Under the pieces are notes generated by a model. That model was not told where the DNA came from. It saw nothing but the letters and a program-made list of their open reading frames with translations, and made no database searches. DNA of 56,479 bases from Chlorobium sp. (GTDB lineage: Bacteria; Bacteroidota; Chlorobiia; Chlorobiales; Chlorobiaceae), in contig JANQHQ010000025.1 of the NCBI GenBank assembly GCA_028282595.1, positions 1 to 56,479 on the forward strand, read 5' to 3'. Made by a program: the position numbers and the translations under genes. Below are positions 33,851 to 42,785 of this stretch, one piece after another; the stretch's first letter is position 1, and the number at the start of each line of letters is the position of its first letter.

Positions 33851-34127
33851 GCAAGCCTCCAGATGTTTTGTGCCGTCGCGGAAAGCCGGAGGAATCTCTC
33901 TGCGGTTGTTCGCCGGGAAAAAGAGACACCCTCGGATAAGCCCCGTGGATTTGATTTGTACGTTCACGCCTCGAAAGAACAGGACGGCAGTTCGTTTCAC
34001 GATGGGGGAGAGGCGAAATTATAATGTCAGGATACCACGAAAGTTAACAGTAGCGGTGAGAATATCCAATTGTTCGCTCGTGCAGGTGGTGTCCCTGCGG
34101 ATTATTGCTTGTTTTTTGTTGTGATGT

Positions 34128-34154
34128 AAAGTTCTTTGAAATTTAAAGAACTTT
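34128..34154. repeat. AT-rich perfect hairpin
   Basis: AAAGTTCTTT (34128-34137) and AAAGAACTTT (34145-34154) are perfect complements around GAAATTT. It may be a second terminator behind argG or an operator for the secreted-protein gene. Confidence 0.5.
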
Positions 34155-34178
34155 TAATAAAACAACATACACAACCTC

Positions 34179-34221
34179 ACCCCGTCCCCGGAAGAGCTTG
34201 TCGGGCCTCGGGGAACGGGGT
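34179..34221 (-). terminator. Large hairpin after argG
   Basis: ACCCCGTCCCCG (34179-34190) pairs with CGGGGAACGGGGT (34209-34221) with one bulged base. It lies about 25 bases beyond the argG stop and is a likely end of the arginine operon transcript. Confidence 0.6.
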
Positions 34222-34246
34222 CGAACGGTTGGCTGTATTGTTCGGT

Positions 34247-35455
34247 TCAGACCTTGTTCTTTGCCTGTACCTCGCTGTAGGTTTTCAGACCGAGGCCGTA
34301 GAGATGGATGAACCCTTCGGCAGCCTTGTGGTTGAAGGTGTCGGCTTCGGTGTAGGTCGCAAGCTCCTCGTTGTAGAGCGACCAGGGAGAAGTCCGGCCG
34401 AGCAACGATACCGAGCCCTTGAAGAGCTTTACGCGCACGAGGCCGGTAACGTTTTTCTGCGTGGCTTCCACGAAACCGTCCAGCGCCTCGCGCATAGGGG
34501 AGAACCAGGTACCGTTGTAGATCAGGTTGGCGTAGTCCTGTCCGACGTTCCTTTTGTACTGGAAAACGGTTTTTTCAAGCGTCAGCCGTTCGAGCTCGCG
34601 GTGGGCGAAATGCAGGATGACGGCCGCCGGAGCTTCGTAGATCTCTCTCGACTTGATGCCCACGACGCGGTTTTCGACCATGTCGAGCCGGCCGACGCCG
34701 TGCGCGGCGCCGAGCTTGTTCAGCGCCATGATGATGTCGAGACCGTCCATTTTTTTGCCGTCGAGCGCGACCGGAACCCCCTGCACGAACTCGATATCCA
34801 CAACCCCGGCCGTGTCCGGAGCCTTTTCGGGCGATGTGGTGATCTGGTAGGCGTCTTCCGGAGGTGGTATCATGGGATCTTCAAGAACGCCGCATTCGAT
34901 GCTGATGCCCCAGATGTTCTCGTCGATGGAGTAGGGATTCTTCCTGGTGGCGGAAACCGGGATATCGTGTTTCCGGGCATAGGCTATCTCGGCTTCGCGC
35001 GAGGTGAACTCCCACTCTCTCAGGGGAGCGAGCACCTTCAGATGCGGGGCGAGGGAGGCGAAAGTGACTTCGAAGCGGACCTGGTCGTTGCCCTTGCCCG
35101 TACAGCCGTGCGCAAGCATCGTGCAGTCGTTCTCGAGGGCGACGTCCACCAGCGCCTTGGCCAGGAGCGGACGGCCGAGCGCCGTGGCGAGAGGGTAGAC
35201 GTCTTCGTAGAGCGCACCTGCCTTCAGGGCCGGCTGGATGTACTCCTCGACGAACACCTTGCGGAGGTCGAGGAAGGAAAAGCTCGTGGCGCCGGTAGCC
35301 ATGGCCTTCTCCTCCAGGTTCTCTATTTCCTTCTGCTGTCCGAGGTTGCCGGTCACCGCCACGATGTCGGCGTCGTATCTGTCCTTGAGCCATTTGATCA
35401 TGACCGAGGTGTCGAGCCCCCCCGAATAGGCTATCGCGATTTTTTCCTTGCTCAT
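34247..35455 (-). CDS. argG: Argininosuccinate synthase
   Basis: 402 residues from ATG 35455. The ATP-binding P-loop is IAIAYSGGLDTSVMIKWL, and AHGCTGKGNDQVRFE and KNPYSIDENIWG are typical. It joins citrulline and aspartate. It is the last gene of the arg operon, 13 bases after argR. Only the ATG at 35455 gives a natural N-terminus; the frame extends upstream into argR. Confidence 0.97.
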   Translation of the reverse strand: MSKEKIAIAYSGGLDTSVMIKWLKDRYDADIVAVTGNLGQQKEIENLEEKAMATGATSFSFLDLRKVFVEEYIQPALKAGALYEDVYPLATALGRPLLAKALVDVALENDCTMLAHGCTGKGNDQVRFEVTFASLAPHLKVLAPLREWEFTSREAEIAYARKHDIPVSATRKNPYSIDENIWGISIECGVLEDPMIPPPEDAYQITTSPEKAPDTAGVVDIEFVQGVPVALDGKKMDGLDIIMALNKLGAAHGVGRLDMVENRVVGIKSREIYEAPAAVILHFAHRELERLTLEKTVFQYKRNVGQDYANLIYNGTWFSPMREALDGFVEATQKNVTGLVRVKLFKGSVSLLGRTSPWSLYNEELATYTEADTFNHKAAEGFIHLYGLGLKTYSEVQAKNKV

Positions 35456-35468
35456 ATTCGTATGCTTG

Positions 35469-35930
35469 TCAGGTGTTGGAAAGATTCGATTGAATACAGT
35501 CGACGATCGTCCGGATATCGCGCACCGAGGCGGGAATGACAAGAACCGTGTCGTCGCCCGCGATGGTGCCGAGGATTCTCGGATTTTTGAGGTGGTCGAT
35601 GAACGAACCGACGCCGTGCGCCCGGCCGGGAAGAGTCCGGATCACGATGGCCGTTTCGTTCGCTTCGATGCTCTGCACCTCCATCTCCACCAGTCCGCGT
35701 ATCATCTGACCGGGGTTGTCTTCCGGAAAGATCAGGCGGTAACCGGCGGCGGTCCTCGAACGGATGACGCCGAGCTCGGCGCAGTCCCTCGATAGCGTCG
35801 CCTGGGCCACCTCGATGCCGGAAGCCAGCAGAAGCTGCATGAGGTCGTGCTGGTTGCCGACTTCACTGTGGAGAAGGATCTCCTTGATTTTACGCTGTCT
35901 CGCCTGCTTGCTCATGGGACGCTCCGCCAT
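35469..35930 (-). CDS. argR: Arginine repressor
   Basis: 153 residues. The N-terminal winged helix carries VAQATLSRDCAELGVIR (the SR..ELG recognition region) and the C-terminal oligomerisation/arginine-binding domain has GTIAGDDTVLVI. ArgR hexamers bind ARG boxes with arginine as corepressor. The ATG overlaps the argF stop as TGATG; MSKQ five codons later is an alternative start. It lies inside the operon it probably controls. Confidence 0.95.
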   Translation of the reverse strand: MAERPMSKQARQRKIKEILLHSEVGNQHDLMQLLLASGIEVAQATLSRDCAELGVIRSRTAAGYRLIFPEDNPGQMIRGLVEMEVQSIEANETAIVIRTLPGRAHGVGSFIDHLKNPRILGTIAGDDTVLVIPASVRDIRTIVDCIQSNLSNT

Positions 35931-36937
35931 CAGTGTTTCAGTTTTCCGGCGACATTTTCGAGCCTGTGGGTCAGATGGAATTTCCGGTATTCCTCGTGGT
36001 TGAGCAGCTTGACCATGACCGCCTTCTGGACGTGCAGGCGGTTTTCGGCCTCGTCCAGAATGATCGACCGCGGTCCCTCCATGACCTCCGCGGTGATCTC
36101 CTCTCCTCGGTGAGCGGGCATGCAGTGCATGACGACCGCCTCGGGGGAAGCCACGGAGAGCAGCCTTTCGTTGATCTGGAACTCCCTGAACGTCTCGAGG
36201 CGTTCCCGCGCCTCCTCTTCCTGCCCCATGCTGGTCCAGACGTCGGTATAGAGCACGTCCGCGCCCCTGGCCGCCTCGAACGGGTCGTGCACGATTTCGA
36301 TCGTTCCGGCGCCCTTTTCCCGTGCGGTTTCGAGCAGACCTGCATCGGGCAGGTGCCCCTCCGGACAGGCGAGTACGAAGTGAAAGGGGAGCAGGCCGGC
36401 AAGCTCGATCCAGGAGTTCGCCACGTTGTTGCCGTCCCCGACGAAGACAATTTTTATGTCGTCGCGCCAGAGACCTTTTTCGTAGAGCGTGAAAGCGTCG
36501 GCCAGGATCTGGCAGGGATGCGACAGGTCGGTCAGGGCGTTGATGACCGGGATGTCGGCGTGTTTCGCCAGAGCCTCGATGATCGAATGCTCGTGGAGCC
36601 GGGCGACGATCGCGTCGTTGTAACGGGAGAGCAGCCTCGCGATGTCTTCGACGGCCTCGCGCGAGTTGACCCCGATGGACTTGCCGTCGAGGTTCAGGGC
36701 ATAGCCGCCCAACTCGTGCACGCCGATTTCGAACGAAACGCGCGTCCGGAGCGAGGGCTTGTTGAAGATCATGGCGACCGTTTTCCCCTCTATCGGCCTG
36801 TAGGACGCTGCTGCGGCCGACTCGCGCCGCTGCTTTTTTACGAACAGCGAGAAGTCGAACAGTTCGACGATCCTTCCGGCGTCGAGGTGGGAAAAGCCCA
36901 GAAAGTCCCTCTTTGCGGCAGTTGACGTTGTATCCAT
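35930..36937 (-). CDS. argF: Ornithine carbamoyltransferase
   Basis: 335 residues from ATG 36937. The carbamoyl-phosphate motif is KPSLRTRVSFE (variant of STRTR), with ALTDLSHPCQ and the ornithine-site HCMPAHRGEE. It makes citrulline. The next upstream gene, argB, stops 25 bases away. The C-terminus overlaps the argR start. Confidence 0.96.
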   Translation of the reverse strand: MDTTSTAAKRDFLGFSHLDAGRIVELFDFSLFVKKQRRESAAAASYRPIEGKTVAMIFNKPSLRTRVSFEIGVHELGGYALNLDGKSIGVNSREAVEDIARLLSRYNDAIVARLHEHSIIEALAKHADIPVINALTDLSHPCQILADAFTLYEKGLWRDDIKIVFVGDGNNVANSWIELAGLLPFHFVLACPEGHLPDAGLLETAREKGAGTIEIVHDPFEAARGADVLYTDVWTSMGQEEEARERLETFREFQINERLLSVASPEAVVMHCMPAHRGEEITAEVMEGPRSIILDEAENRLHVQKAVMVKLLNHEEYRKFHLTHRLENVAGKLKH

Positions 36938-36962
36938 GAACGTTGTGTGCGGTTTGTAATGA

Positions 36963-37868
36963 TTACAGGTTTTCTCCGTTTTCCTTTTCGATGACGAACT
37001 GGGTGCCGACACCCTGGTCGGTGAAGATTTCGAGCAGGAGCGAGTGGATGAACCTGCCGTCGATCAGGTGTACCTTGTGAACACCGGCGTCGAGAGTCTT
37101 GTAGGCCGACAGGGATTTCGGAATCATGCCCCCTGAAATGATACCGTTTTCTATGAGATCGGCCGCTTCGGACTTGCAGACGCTTTTGAGGATCTTCTCT
37201 CCGCAGTGCACGCCCTCGACGTCGCTGACGTAGATGAGCTTTTCGGCTTTCAGGGCGATGGCTATCGCACTTGCCGCATCGTCGGCATTGATGTTGTAGA
37301 CGTTGCCGTCGTCGTCGAAACCCACGGGTGCGATGACCGGAATGAGCTTCGCGTGGCAGAGAAGATCGAGATAGGCGGTGTTGACACGGGCGACGTCGCC
37401 GACGAGGCCAAGCTGCGCGGATTTCGCTGACGGCGACGCATGAATGGTGTTCGCGTCGAGCCCGCTCACGCCGACAGCCTTGCCGCCGTGCTCGCTGATA
37501 AGGCGCACGATGTCCTGGTTGAGCTTGCCGGCGAGCGTCATCTGCACGACGTCGATCATGTTCTTGTCGGTCACTCTCCTGCCGTGGATGAAGGTGGTCT
37601 CTATCCCGAGCCTTTCGGCGGTTTTCGTGATGGCGTCGCCCCCGCCGTGAACCAGCACGACGTTGATGCCGACCTTGCGCAGGAGCGTGACGTTCTGGGC
37701 GAAGGCGTTTTTGAGTATCTCGTCCTTCATGGCCGCCCCGCCGTACTTGATGACGAAGGTCTTGTCCTCGAACTTGCGGATGTAGGGCAGCGCCTCGATC
37801 AGCACCTGGCCGATTTCAGGGTCGATGCTTCCCCTGTCCTCCCGGATATCGCAACCGATCTCCTTCAT
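36963..37868 (-). CDS. argB: Acetylglutamate kinase
   Basis: 301 residues. FVIKYGGAAM near residue 40, NVVLVHGGGDAI, and the C-terminal ISGGMIPK define the amino-acid kinase fold of ArgB, the second step of the ornithine pathway. It is in line between argJ (26 bases) and argF (25 bases). Confidence 0.96.
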   Translation of the reverse strand: MKEIGCDIREDRGSIDPEIGQVLIEALPYIRKFEDKTFVIKYGGAAMKDEILKNAFAQNVTLLRKVGINVVLVHGGGDAITKTAERLGIETTFIHGRRVTDKNMIDVVQMTLAGKLNQDIVRLISEHGGKAVGVSGLDANTIHASPSAKSAQLGLVGDVARVNTAYLDLLCHAKLIPVIAPVGFDDDGNVYNINADDAASAIAIALKAEKLIYVSDVEGVHCGEKILKSVCKSEAADLIENGIISGGMIPKSLSAYKTLDAGVHKVHLIDGRFIHSLLLEIFTDQGVGTQFVIEKENGENL

Positions 37869-37894
37869 GAATTTCCTCTCGATACGTTATGGTT

Positions 37895-39178
37895 TCAGGT
37901 TCTGTAGTCCGCATTGATCTCGATATACTCCCGGCTGAGGTCGCAGGTCCACACCGAAGCCCTGCCGGGGCCGTCTCCCATGGAGATCGTCACGGTCAAC
38001 TCGCGCTCCCCGAGAACTTTTTCGGCTTTCTCTTCTGAAAAATCGGAAACGTAACCGGGCTGCAGAATGACAAGATCGTCGAACCGGACGGCAAGGCGCT
38101 CCGTCAGGACGTCCGCTCCGGACCTTCCCACGGCCGCCACGATCCTGCCCCAGTTCGCGTCCTCGCCGTTCAGGGCGGTTTTGACCAGACTCGAACCGGC
38201 CACGGTTCTGGCGGCTTTTTCGGCGTCGGCGTCGTCTTTGGCTCCCTCGACGCGGATTTCAACCAGCTTTGTGGCTCCCTCGCCGTCGAAAACGATCAGG
38301 CGTGCGAGGAAGATCATCAGACTCTCGAGGGCGTTGTAGAAAATTTCCGCATCGCGGCTTCCCTCCGCGAGTCGTTCGCCGCGACCGGCCGCGAACAGGG
38401 AGACCATGTCGTTGGTGCTGGTATCGCCGTCGACCGTGATCGCGTTGAAGCTTCGGGCGTTCGCCTTCGAGAGCATAGCCTGCAGCAGAGCGGGCTCGAT
38501 GTTCGCATCCGTGAGCAGGAACGCCAGCATGGTGGCCATGTCCGGACAGATCATGCCCGATCCCTTCGCTATGCCGCACAGGCGGATGGTGCCGGTGGAG
38601 AGCGCAACGTCCGTCGCCAGGAATTTCGGAAAGGTGTCGGTCGTCATGATCGCCGAGGCGGCGTCGACCGCCGAATCTTCCAGCACGACCGCCGAGAAGG
38701 AGTCGAGGGCCTTTTCAATCCGCCCCATCGGCAGGGGAACCCCGATAACCCCGGTGGAGGAGACCAGCACCTCTTCCGGACCGATGCCGAGCGCTTCGGC
38801 CGTTTTGGAGGCCATCGCCTGCGCGTCGCGGAACCCGCTCTCTCCCGTGGCCGCGTTGGCGTTTCCGCTGTTGCATACCAGGGCACGCATCGATCCCGCC
38901 GAACGGGCCAGATGTTCCTTCGAGAGAACGACCGGCGCCGCAGAGCAGCGGTTTCTGGTGAAAACGGCCGCGGCCGCAGCCGGTTCGTCGGCGGAGATGA
39001 CGAGCAGGTCGCGGCGCTTCGTCTTGATGGCCGCGCTTGCGGTTCCGGCGCCGAATCCCTTCGGCCAGAACTGTTTTTTTTCAGCCTCCCTCGCGGGAAG
39101 AACCGTCGTGTGTTCCGGCCACGAGGTGCCCGCCGCGAGCCTCTCGATAGCCGAATACGCCTTGTGCAGCTTGTTCAC
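37895..39178 (-). CDS. argJ: Glutamate N-acetyltransferase / ornithine acetyltransferase
   Basis: 427 residues. VCNSGNANAATG and the self-cleavage site region DMATMLAFLLTDANI, with the threonine nucleophile, identify ArgJ. It recycles acetyl groups between ornithine and glutamate, so a separate ArgA or ArgE may be dispensable. Whether the enzyme is mono- or bifunctional cannot be read from sequence. Confidence 0.96.
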   Translation of the reverse strand: MNKLHKAYSAIERLAAGTSWPEHTTVLPAREAEKKQFWPKGFGAGTASAAIKTKRRDLLVISADEPAAAAAVFTRNRCSAAPVVLSKEHLARSAGSMRALVCNSGNANAATGESGFRDAQAMASKTAEALGIGPEEVLVSSTGVIGVPLPMGRIEKALDSFSAVVLEDSAVDAASAIMTTDTFPKFLATDVALSTGTIRLCGIAKGSGMICPDMATMLAFLLTDANIEPALLQAMLSKANARSFNAITVDGDTSTNDMVSLFAAGRGERLAEGSRDAEIFYNALESLMIFLARLIVFDGEGATKLVEIRVEGAKDDADAEKAARTVAGSSLVKTALNGEDANWGRIVAAVGRSGADVLTERLAVRFDDLVILQPGYVSDFSEEKAEKVLGERELTVTISMGDGPGRASVWTCDLSREYIEINADYRT

Positions 39179-39199
39179 GGCAACAGAATTAAAATTGAT

Positions 39200-40210
39200 T
39201 TACAGAAGTCCCAGAGTCTCATCGTACCCCAGCATGATGTTCATGTTCTGGACCGCCTGCCCGGCAGCCCCCTTGACGAGATTGTCGATCGCGGTGACGA
39301 TGACGGCCGACCCGTCTTCCGAAGCCGCGGCCACGTGCACGTCGCAGTAGTTGGTGTGGGCGACATGCCGCACCTCCGGCATGGTGTCGCGCACCCTCAC
39401 GAACGGCGCGGAGCGGTAGAACTCCCTGAAATGACCCCTGATTTGTGAAACGGACAGGTGTTCTTCAAACCGGACGTTCAGCACCGTGTAGATACCCCTT
39501 ACCAGCGGCGCTATCATGGGCGTGAAGGTGAAACCGAACGCCGGATTCAGGGTGTCGGTATCGAGCGCCTGCATGATTTCCGGCGTATGCTGGTGCGCGC
39601 CTACCTTGTAGGCCCGTACGTTGCCGCTCATTTCCGAAAAAGAGAGCTCCGTTTTTCCCGTTCTGCCCGCCCCGGATATTCCCGATATCGCCGTGCAGGC
39701 GACGTTTTCGAGCCGTGCGAGAGGGCTTTTGACGAGCGGGGCGAGACCGAGAATGATGCTCGTCGCGTAGCAGCCGGGGTTGCTCACGGCTTTCGACTCC
39801 CGGACGGTCTCGTGAAACAGTTCGGGAAGAGCGTACGGCATGACGTGCTCCGGCGATTTTTTCCCGCCGTAGAACTTCAGGTGCTCCTCCGTGTTTTTCA
39901 GGCGGAAATCCCCGGAAAGGTCGATCACCAGCCTGCCGTCCGAAACGAGGGGCGGCACCAGGGAGAGCGCCTCCCCGTGTGGCAGTGCGAGAAAACAGAT
40001 GTCGCTTTCGCATCCGCCCTCGTAGCGCTCGTAGACGATATCGCTTCCGATCGCCGGATAGATATCGGCAACCCGTTTTCCCGCCTGGGAGAAGGCGTAG
40101 AGCTTTTCGAGCTTCACGGACGGATGCCCGAGGACGAGACCCGTCAGCTCGGCACCGGAGTAACCCGAAGCGCCGATGATGGAGACTGTCGGTTTTTTGT
40201 AACCTCTCAT
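39200..40210 (-). CDS. argC: N-acetyl-gamma-glutamyl-phosphate reductase
   Basis: 336 residues from ATG 40210 (MRGYKKPTVSIIGASGYSGAEL). The Rossmann motif GASGYSGAE and the catalytic cysteine in AVSNPGCYATS are present. It is the first gene of the arg operon, with operator-like sites and a promoter upstream. A start at 40228 adds six residues and is less likely. Confidence 0.96.
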   Translation of the reverse strand: MRGYKKPTVSIIGASGYSGAELTGLVLGHPSVKLEKLYAFSQAGKRVADIYPAIGSDIVYERYEGGCESDICFLALPHGEALSLVPPLVSDGRLVIDLSGDFRLKNTEEHLKFYGGKKSPEHVMPYALPELFHETVRESKAVSNPGCYATSIILGLAPLVKSPLARLENVACTAISGISGAGRTGKTELSFSEMSGNVRAYKVGAHQHTPEIMQALDTDTLNPAFGFTFTPMIAPLVRGIYTVLNVRFEEHLSVSQIRGHFREFYRSAPFVRVRDTMPEVRHVAHTNYCDVHVAAASEDGSAVIVTAIDNLVKGAAGQAVQNMNIMLGYDETLGLL

Positions 40211-40288
40211 GATACTGCCTGACTGCAACAGGGGTTTCGGTAAAATATCCGCATTTCCGGATAGAAAACAGCTATATTCTTTTATTTA

Positions 40289-40306
40289 AATGAATTATTA
40301 TTTCGC
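40289..40306. promoter_or_regulatory. Weak second ARG-box-like site
   Basis: AATGAATTATTATTTCGC starts like an ARG box but diverges in the second half-site. It lies 14 bp from the stronger box. ArgR usually binds pairs of boxes, which is why I list it. Confidence 0.35.
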
Positions 40307-40320
40307 ATACACATTCTATG

Positions 40321-40338
40321 TGTGAAATAATATTCACA
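40321..40338. promoter_or_regulatory. ARG-box-like operator of the arg operon
   Basis: TGTGAAATAATATTCACA. Read on the minus strand (TGTGAATATTATTTCACA) it matches the ArgR consensus WNTGAATWWWWATTCANW at all but one position. It lies about 20 bases after the likely -10 (TATTAT) of the argC promoter. Confidence 0.65.
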
Positions 40339-40352
40339 TTAATGGATATAAT

Positions 40353-40376
40353 AGCGAATTTCGGGTGAAATGCAAG
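40353..40376 (-). promoter_or_regulatory. Likely argC promoter
   Basis: On the minus strand, TTGCAT, a 16-base spacer and TATTAT lie just upstream of the ARG-box-like site. The 40211-40544 gap holds this promoter, the operators and the upstream region of the PstS-like gene. Confidence 0.5.
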
Positions 40377-40544
40377 CGTTTTTCACGAGGACAGTCGGAC
40401 TGTTTTCATATCTTTCTTTCCAGCGAGCGTCCGGCGCGAACCGCCGGGTGCGATTCGGAAACACTTTTCCCGTCACGAACGAAACCGCAGCCTGGCGACG
40501 CACGGGGGTTTCGGAAACCGCCTGCAACCGGATTGCGTATGCCC

Positions 40545-41456
40545 ATGAGCCGATACAGAACATCCATTTCCGCCGCGCTGCTGCTGCTCCTTGCGGTTCA
40601 GGCCGTGCTGCTCCTGTCATGCGGAGCGGAGGGGCCTTCCGGGGAGGAGGCGCCCGTGAGCGCGAAAAGCGGTTCGCTCAGGGTGGGTGTCGAACCGTCT
40701 CTCTTGCCGGTCCTTTCCGCAACGGCTCCGGTTTTTTCCGAACACTACCCCGAAGCCCGTATCACCCTTTCGCCCGGCTCTTTCGGGGAACTGTTCAACC
40801 GGTTCGTGCGGGGCGAGCTTCCGGCCCTGCTGGTGGGAGCGGAACCCGGAGAAGCGGAACGTTCCGCGCTCGAGCAGGCGGGCATCGACTACCGTCTGGA
40901 ACCGGTCGCCAGGACCGCCCTTCTGTGCATCTCGTCGTCGGAGCGGCCCGCTTCGCTGACGATCGGTGAACTCAGGGATATCTGCACGGGAAGAGCCGGC
41001 GGCGGGATCGTCGCCGGGATCAACGGCAACGACGTAATGGCGCAGAAGCGGCTGATGGAGCTGGTCGCACCCGGCGGAGAGGCGCTTTCAGCGAGGTTCG
41101 CGGAAAGCGACAGCGCCCTCGTGAAGATGGTTGAGGCCGATCCGGGACTGATCGGCATTCTGCCTCTCGAAAGCAAGGGAACGCTGATGTTTTCATCGAC
41201 GGATTCCCCGTCCCTGCGCGTAGTGCCCGTCGCGGAGTCGGATTCGACCGAAGCGATTTCTCCCTCGCAGTACGATGTCTACCGGGGCCGTTATCCGCTT
41301 GCTTATGTACTCTACTATATGTACCGTAAACAGGAGCCCCTCGCGACCGGTTTCGGCGCATGGCTCGCCAGGGAAGGCCAGAAAGGCTTTGCACGGAGCG
41401 TGATCGCGCCCTACAGGAGGCCGGTTCGCGTCATCAATCTGAAACCAAATCCATGA
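40545..41456 (+). CDS. PstS-like phosphate/anion-binding lipoprotein
   Basis: 303 residues from ATG 40545 (an ATG two codons earlier is possible). The hydrophobic signal ends VLLLSC, a lipobox. The mature chain has the two-domain binding-protein pattern of PstS: SLRVGVEPSLLPVLSAT, ITLSPGSFGELFNRFVRG, TIGELRDICTGRAGG and the C-terminal RGRYPLAYVLYYMYRK. No pstCAB genes are adjacent. Instead its stop overlaps the start of a diguanylate cyclase gene (ATGA), so it may feed a signalling protein rather than an importer. Ligand inferred only from family. Confidence 0.75.
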   Translation: MSRYRTSISAALLLLLAVQAVLLLSCGAEGPSGEEAPVSAKSGSLRVGVEPSLLPVLSATAPVFSEHYPEARITLSPGSFGELFNRFVRGELPALLVGAEPGEAERSALEQAGIDYRLEPVARTALLCISSSERPASLTIGELRDICTGRAGGGIVAGINGNDVMAQKRLMELVAPGGEALSARFAESDSALVKMVEADPGLIGILPLESKGTLMFSSTDSPSLRVVPVAESDSTEAISPSQYDVYRGRYPLAYVLYYMYRKQEPLATGFGAWLAREGQKGFARSVIAPYRRPVRVINLKPNP

Positions 41457-42781
41457 AGGATCCCGCAAAATCCAACGTTCAGCCGATATCCTTCAGGCCG
41501 CTGGTCTACTCGGGCGTCATTCTCGCCGTGCTGCTCCTGGCCGGAACGTCGGGATTTCTTTTCTACCAGGCAGGGCTCCGCAAGAGGGCCGACGAGATGC
41601 AGAGGCTTTACAAGGATCTTCTGGATTACCGTTCGACCCTGACCCTGATCGACCAGCAGCTTGCGGTTTCCCCCCGCGACCCGGAGATGCTCCGCAAGAC
41701 CGTTCAGAACACGAAACTGCTTCGGTACCGTACGGTCGGCTTTCGGGCGAGGGCCGAAAAAAACCGGATGCCGGAGCTCGTGGACTGGATCGAGTCGCAG
41801 CAGAAAACTCTCGAAAAAACGCTGACGGACATCGACAGAAACAGGGACGAAGCGGCTGCGGCCGCCATACCGCTGATGGTGCTCGAGGTCGACGACGTCG
41901 TTCTGCAGACGGGGATAGAGGCCCGCAGGGCGAACGAAAAGGTGTTCGACACGGTGCAGCTCTTTCTGTTCAGCGTGCTTGCAATTCTCCTGGTCATTCT
42001 CGTCTCGGCGGTCTGGCTGATCGTGAGCAACTACCGTCAGACGGTCATGCCGCTGAGCCAACTCGCCCGGAAACTCAGGATGCTGAACGAGGAGCTTCCG
42101 GAAAGCTTTCACGATACGGCCGAGGAGGTGAAAAAGGATATCCGCCACGACGCCTTTTCGAGCGACGTGAATGAAGTAACCGATTCGATCGTACGGTTCT
42201 GCCAGAACATAGAGAAGAAGAACAAGAAGCTCGACGAGCTGTTCATAAAGGACGAAAAAACGAATCTCTACAATTATCGCCATTTCAAGGACCACCTGAT
42301 CATCGACATCGCCAGGGCGAAGCGGTTCAACGACCGGGTGTCGCTCGCCATGATCGATATCGATCATTTCAAGGCCTACAACGACGCGAACGGACACGTC
42401 GCCGGCGATACGGTGCTAGAAAAAATCGCCTGGATCATCCGCGAGGAGTGCCGCGAATCCGATATCCCCGCCCGGTTCGGAGGGGAGGAGTTCGCCGTGG
42501 TGTTTCCCCGCACCGACAGCCGCAAGGTGATCGAGATCGTCGATCGTCTGCGGCAGGTCATCAGCGCGGAACCGTTCAAGCGCGAACGGAATCAGCCCGG
42601 AGGGCAGTTGACCATCAGCGCGGGAATAGCGACCTATCCGGACGACGCTCTGGACTGGTACTCACTGGTCAACAGCGCCGACAAGGCGCTCTACCACGCC
42701 AAGCAGACCGGGCGCAACAGGGTCGTGCACTTTACCGAAATCGACCCGGCGAAAGGAAAGGAAAAACCCCTCGACGACTGA
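41453..42781 (+). CDS. Membrane diguanylate cyclase (GGEEF)
   Basis: 442 residues from ATG 41453. Two membrane segments (about 18-38 and 168-191) flank a helical periplasmic sensor region; a linker of about 70 residues leads to a GGDEF domain. The active site is RFGGEEF (343-347), and RESD at 334-337 is an inhibitory I-site at the correct five-residue distance. It should make cyclic di-GMP with product inhibition. Translational coupling to the PstS-like lipoprotein suggests the two sense a common ligand. Confidence 0.88.
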   Translation: MKDPAKSNVQPISFRPLVYSGVILAVLLLAGTSGFLFYQAGLRKRADEMQRLYKDLLDYRSTLTLIDQQLAVSPRDPEMLRKTVQNTKLLRYRTVGFRARAEKNRMPELVDWIESQQKTLEKTLTDIDRNRDEAAAAAIPLMVLEVDDVVLQTGIEARRANEKVFDTVQLFLFSVLAILLVILVSAVWLIVSNYRQTVMPLSQLARKLRMLNEELPESFHDTAEEVKKDIRHDAFSSDVNEVTDSIVRFCQNIEKKNKKLDELFIKDEKTNLYNYRHFKDHLIIDIARAKRFNDRVSLAMIDIDHFKAYNDANGHVAGDTVLEKIAWIIREECRESDIPARFGGEEFAVVFPRTDSRKVIEIVDRLRQVISAEPFKRERNQPGGQLTISAGIATYPDDALDWYSLVNSADKALYHAKQTGRNRVVHFTEIDPAKGKEKPLDD

Positions 42782-42785
42782 GCGT

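Larger units (their letters stand above)
33851..34246. other. Intergenic region between the secreted-protein gene and argG
   Basis: About 400 bases containing two strong hairpins (listed separately) at its argG side and, presumably, the promoter of the minus-strand secreted-protein gene at its left side. I see no further coding frame. Confidence 0.4.
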
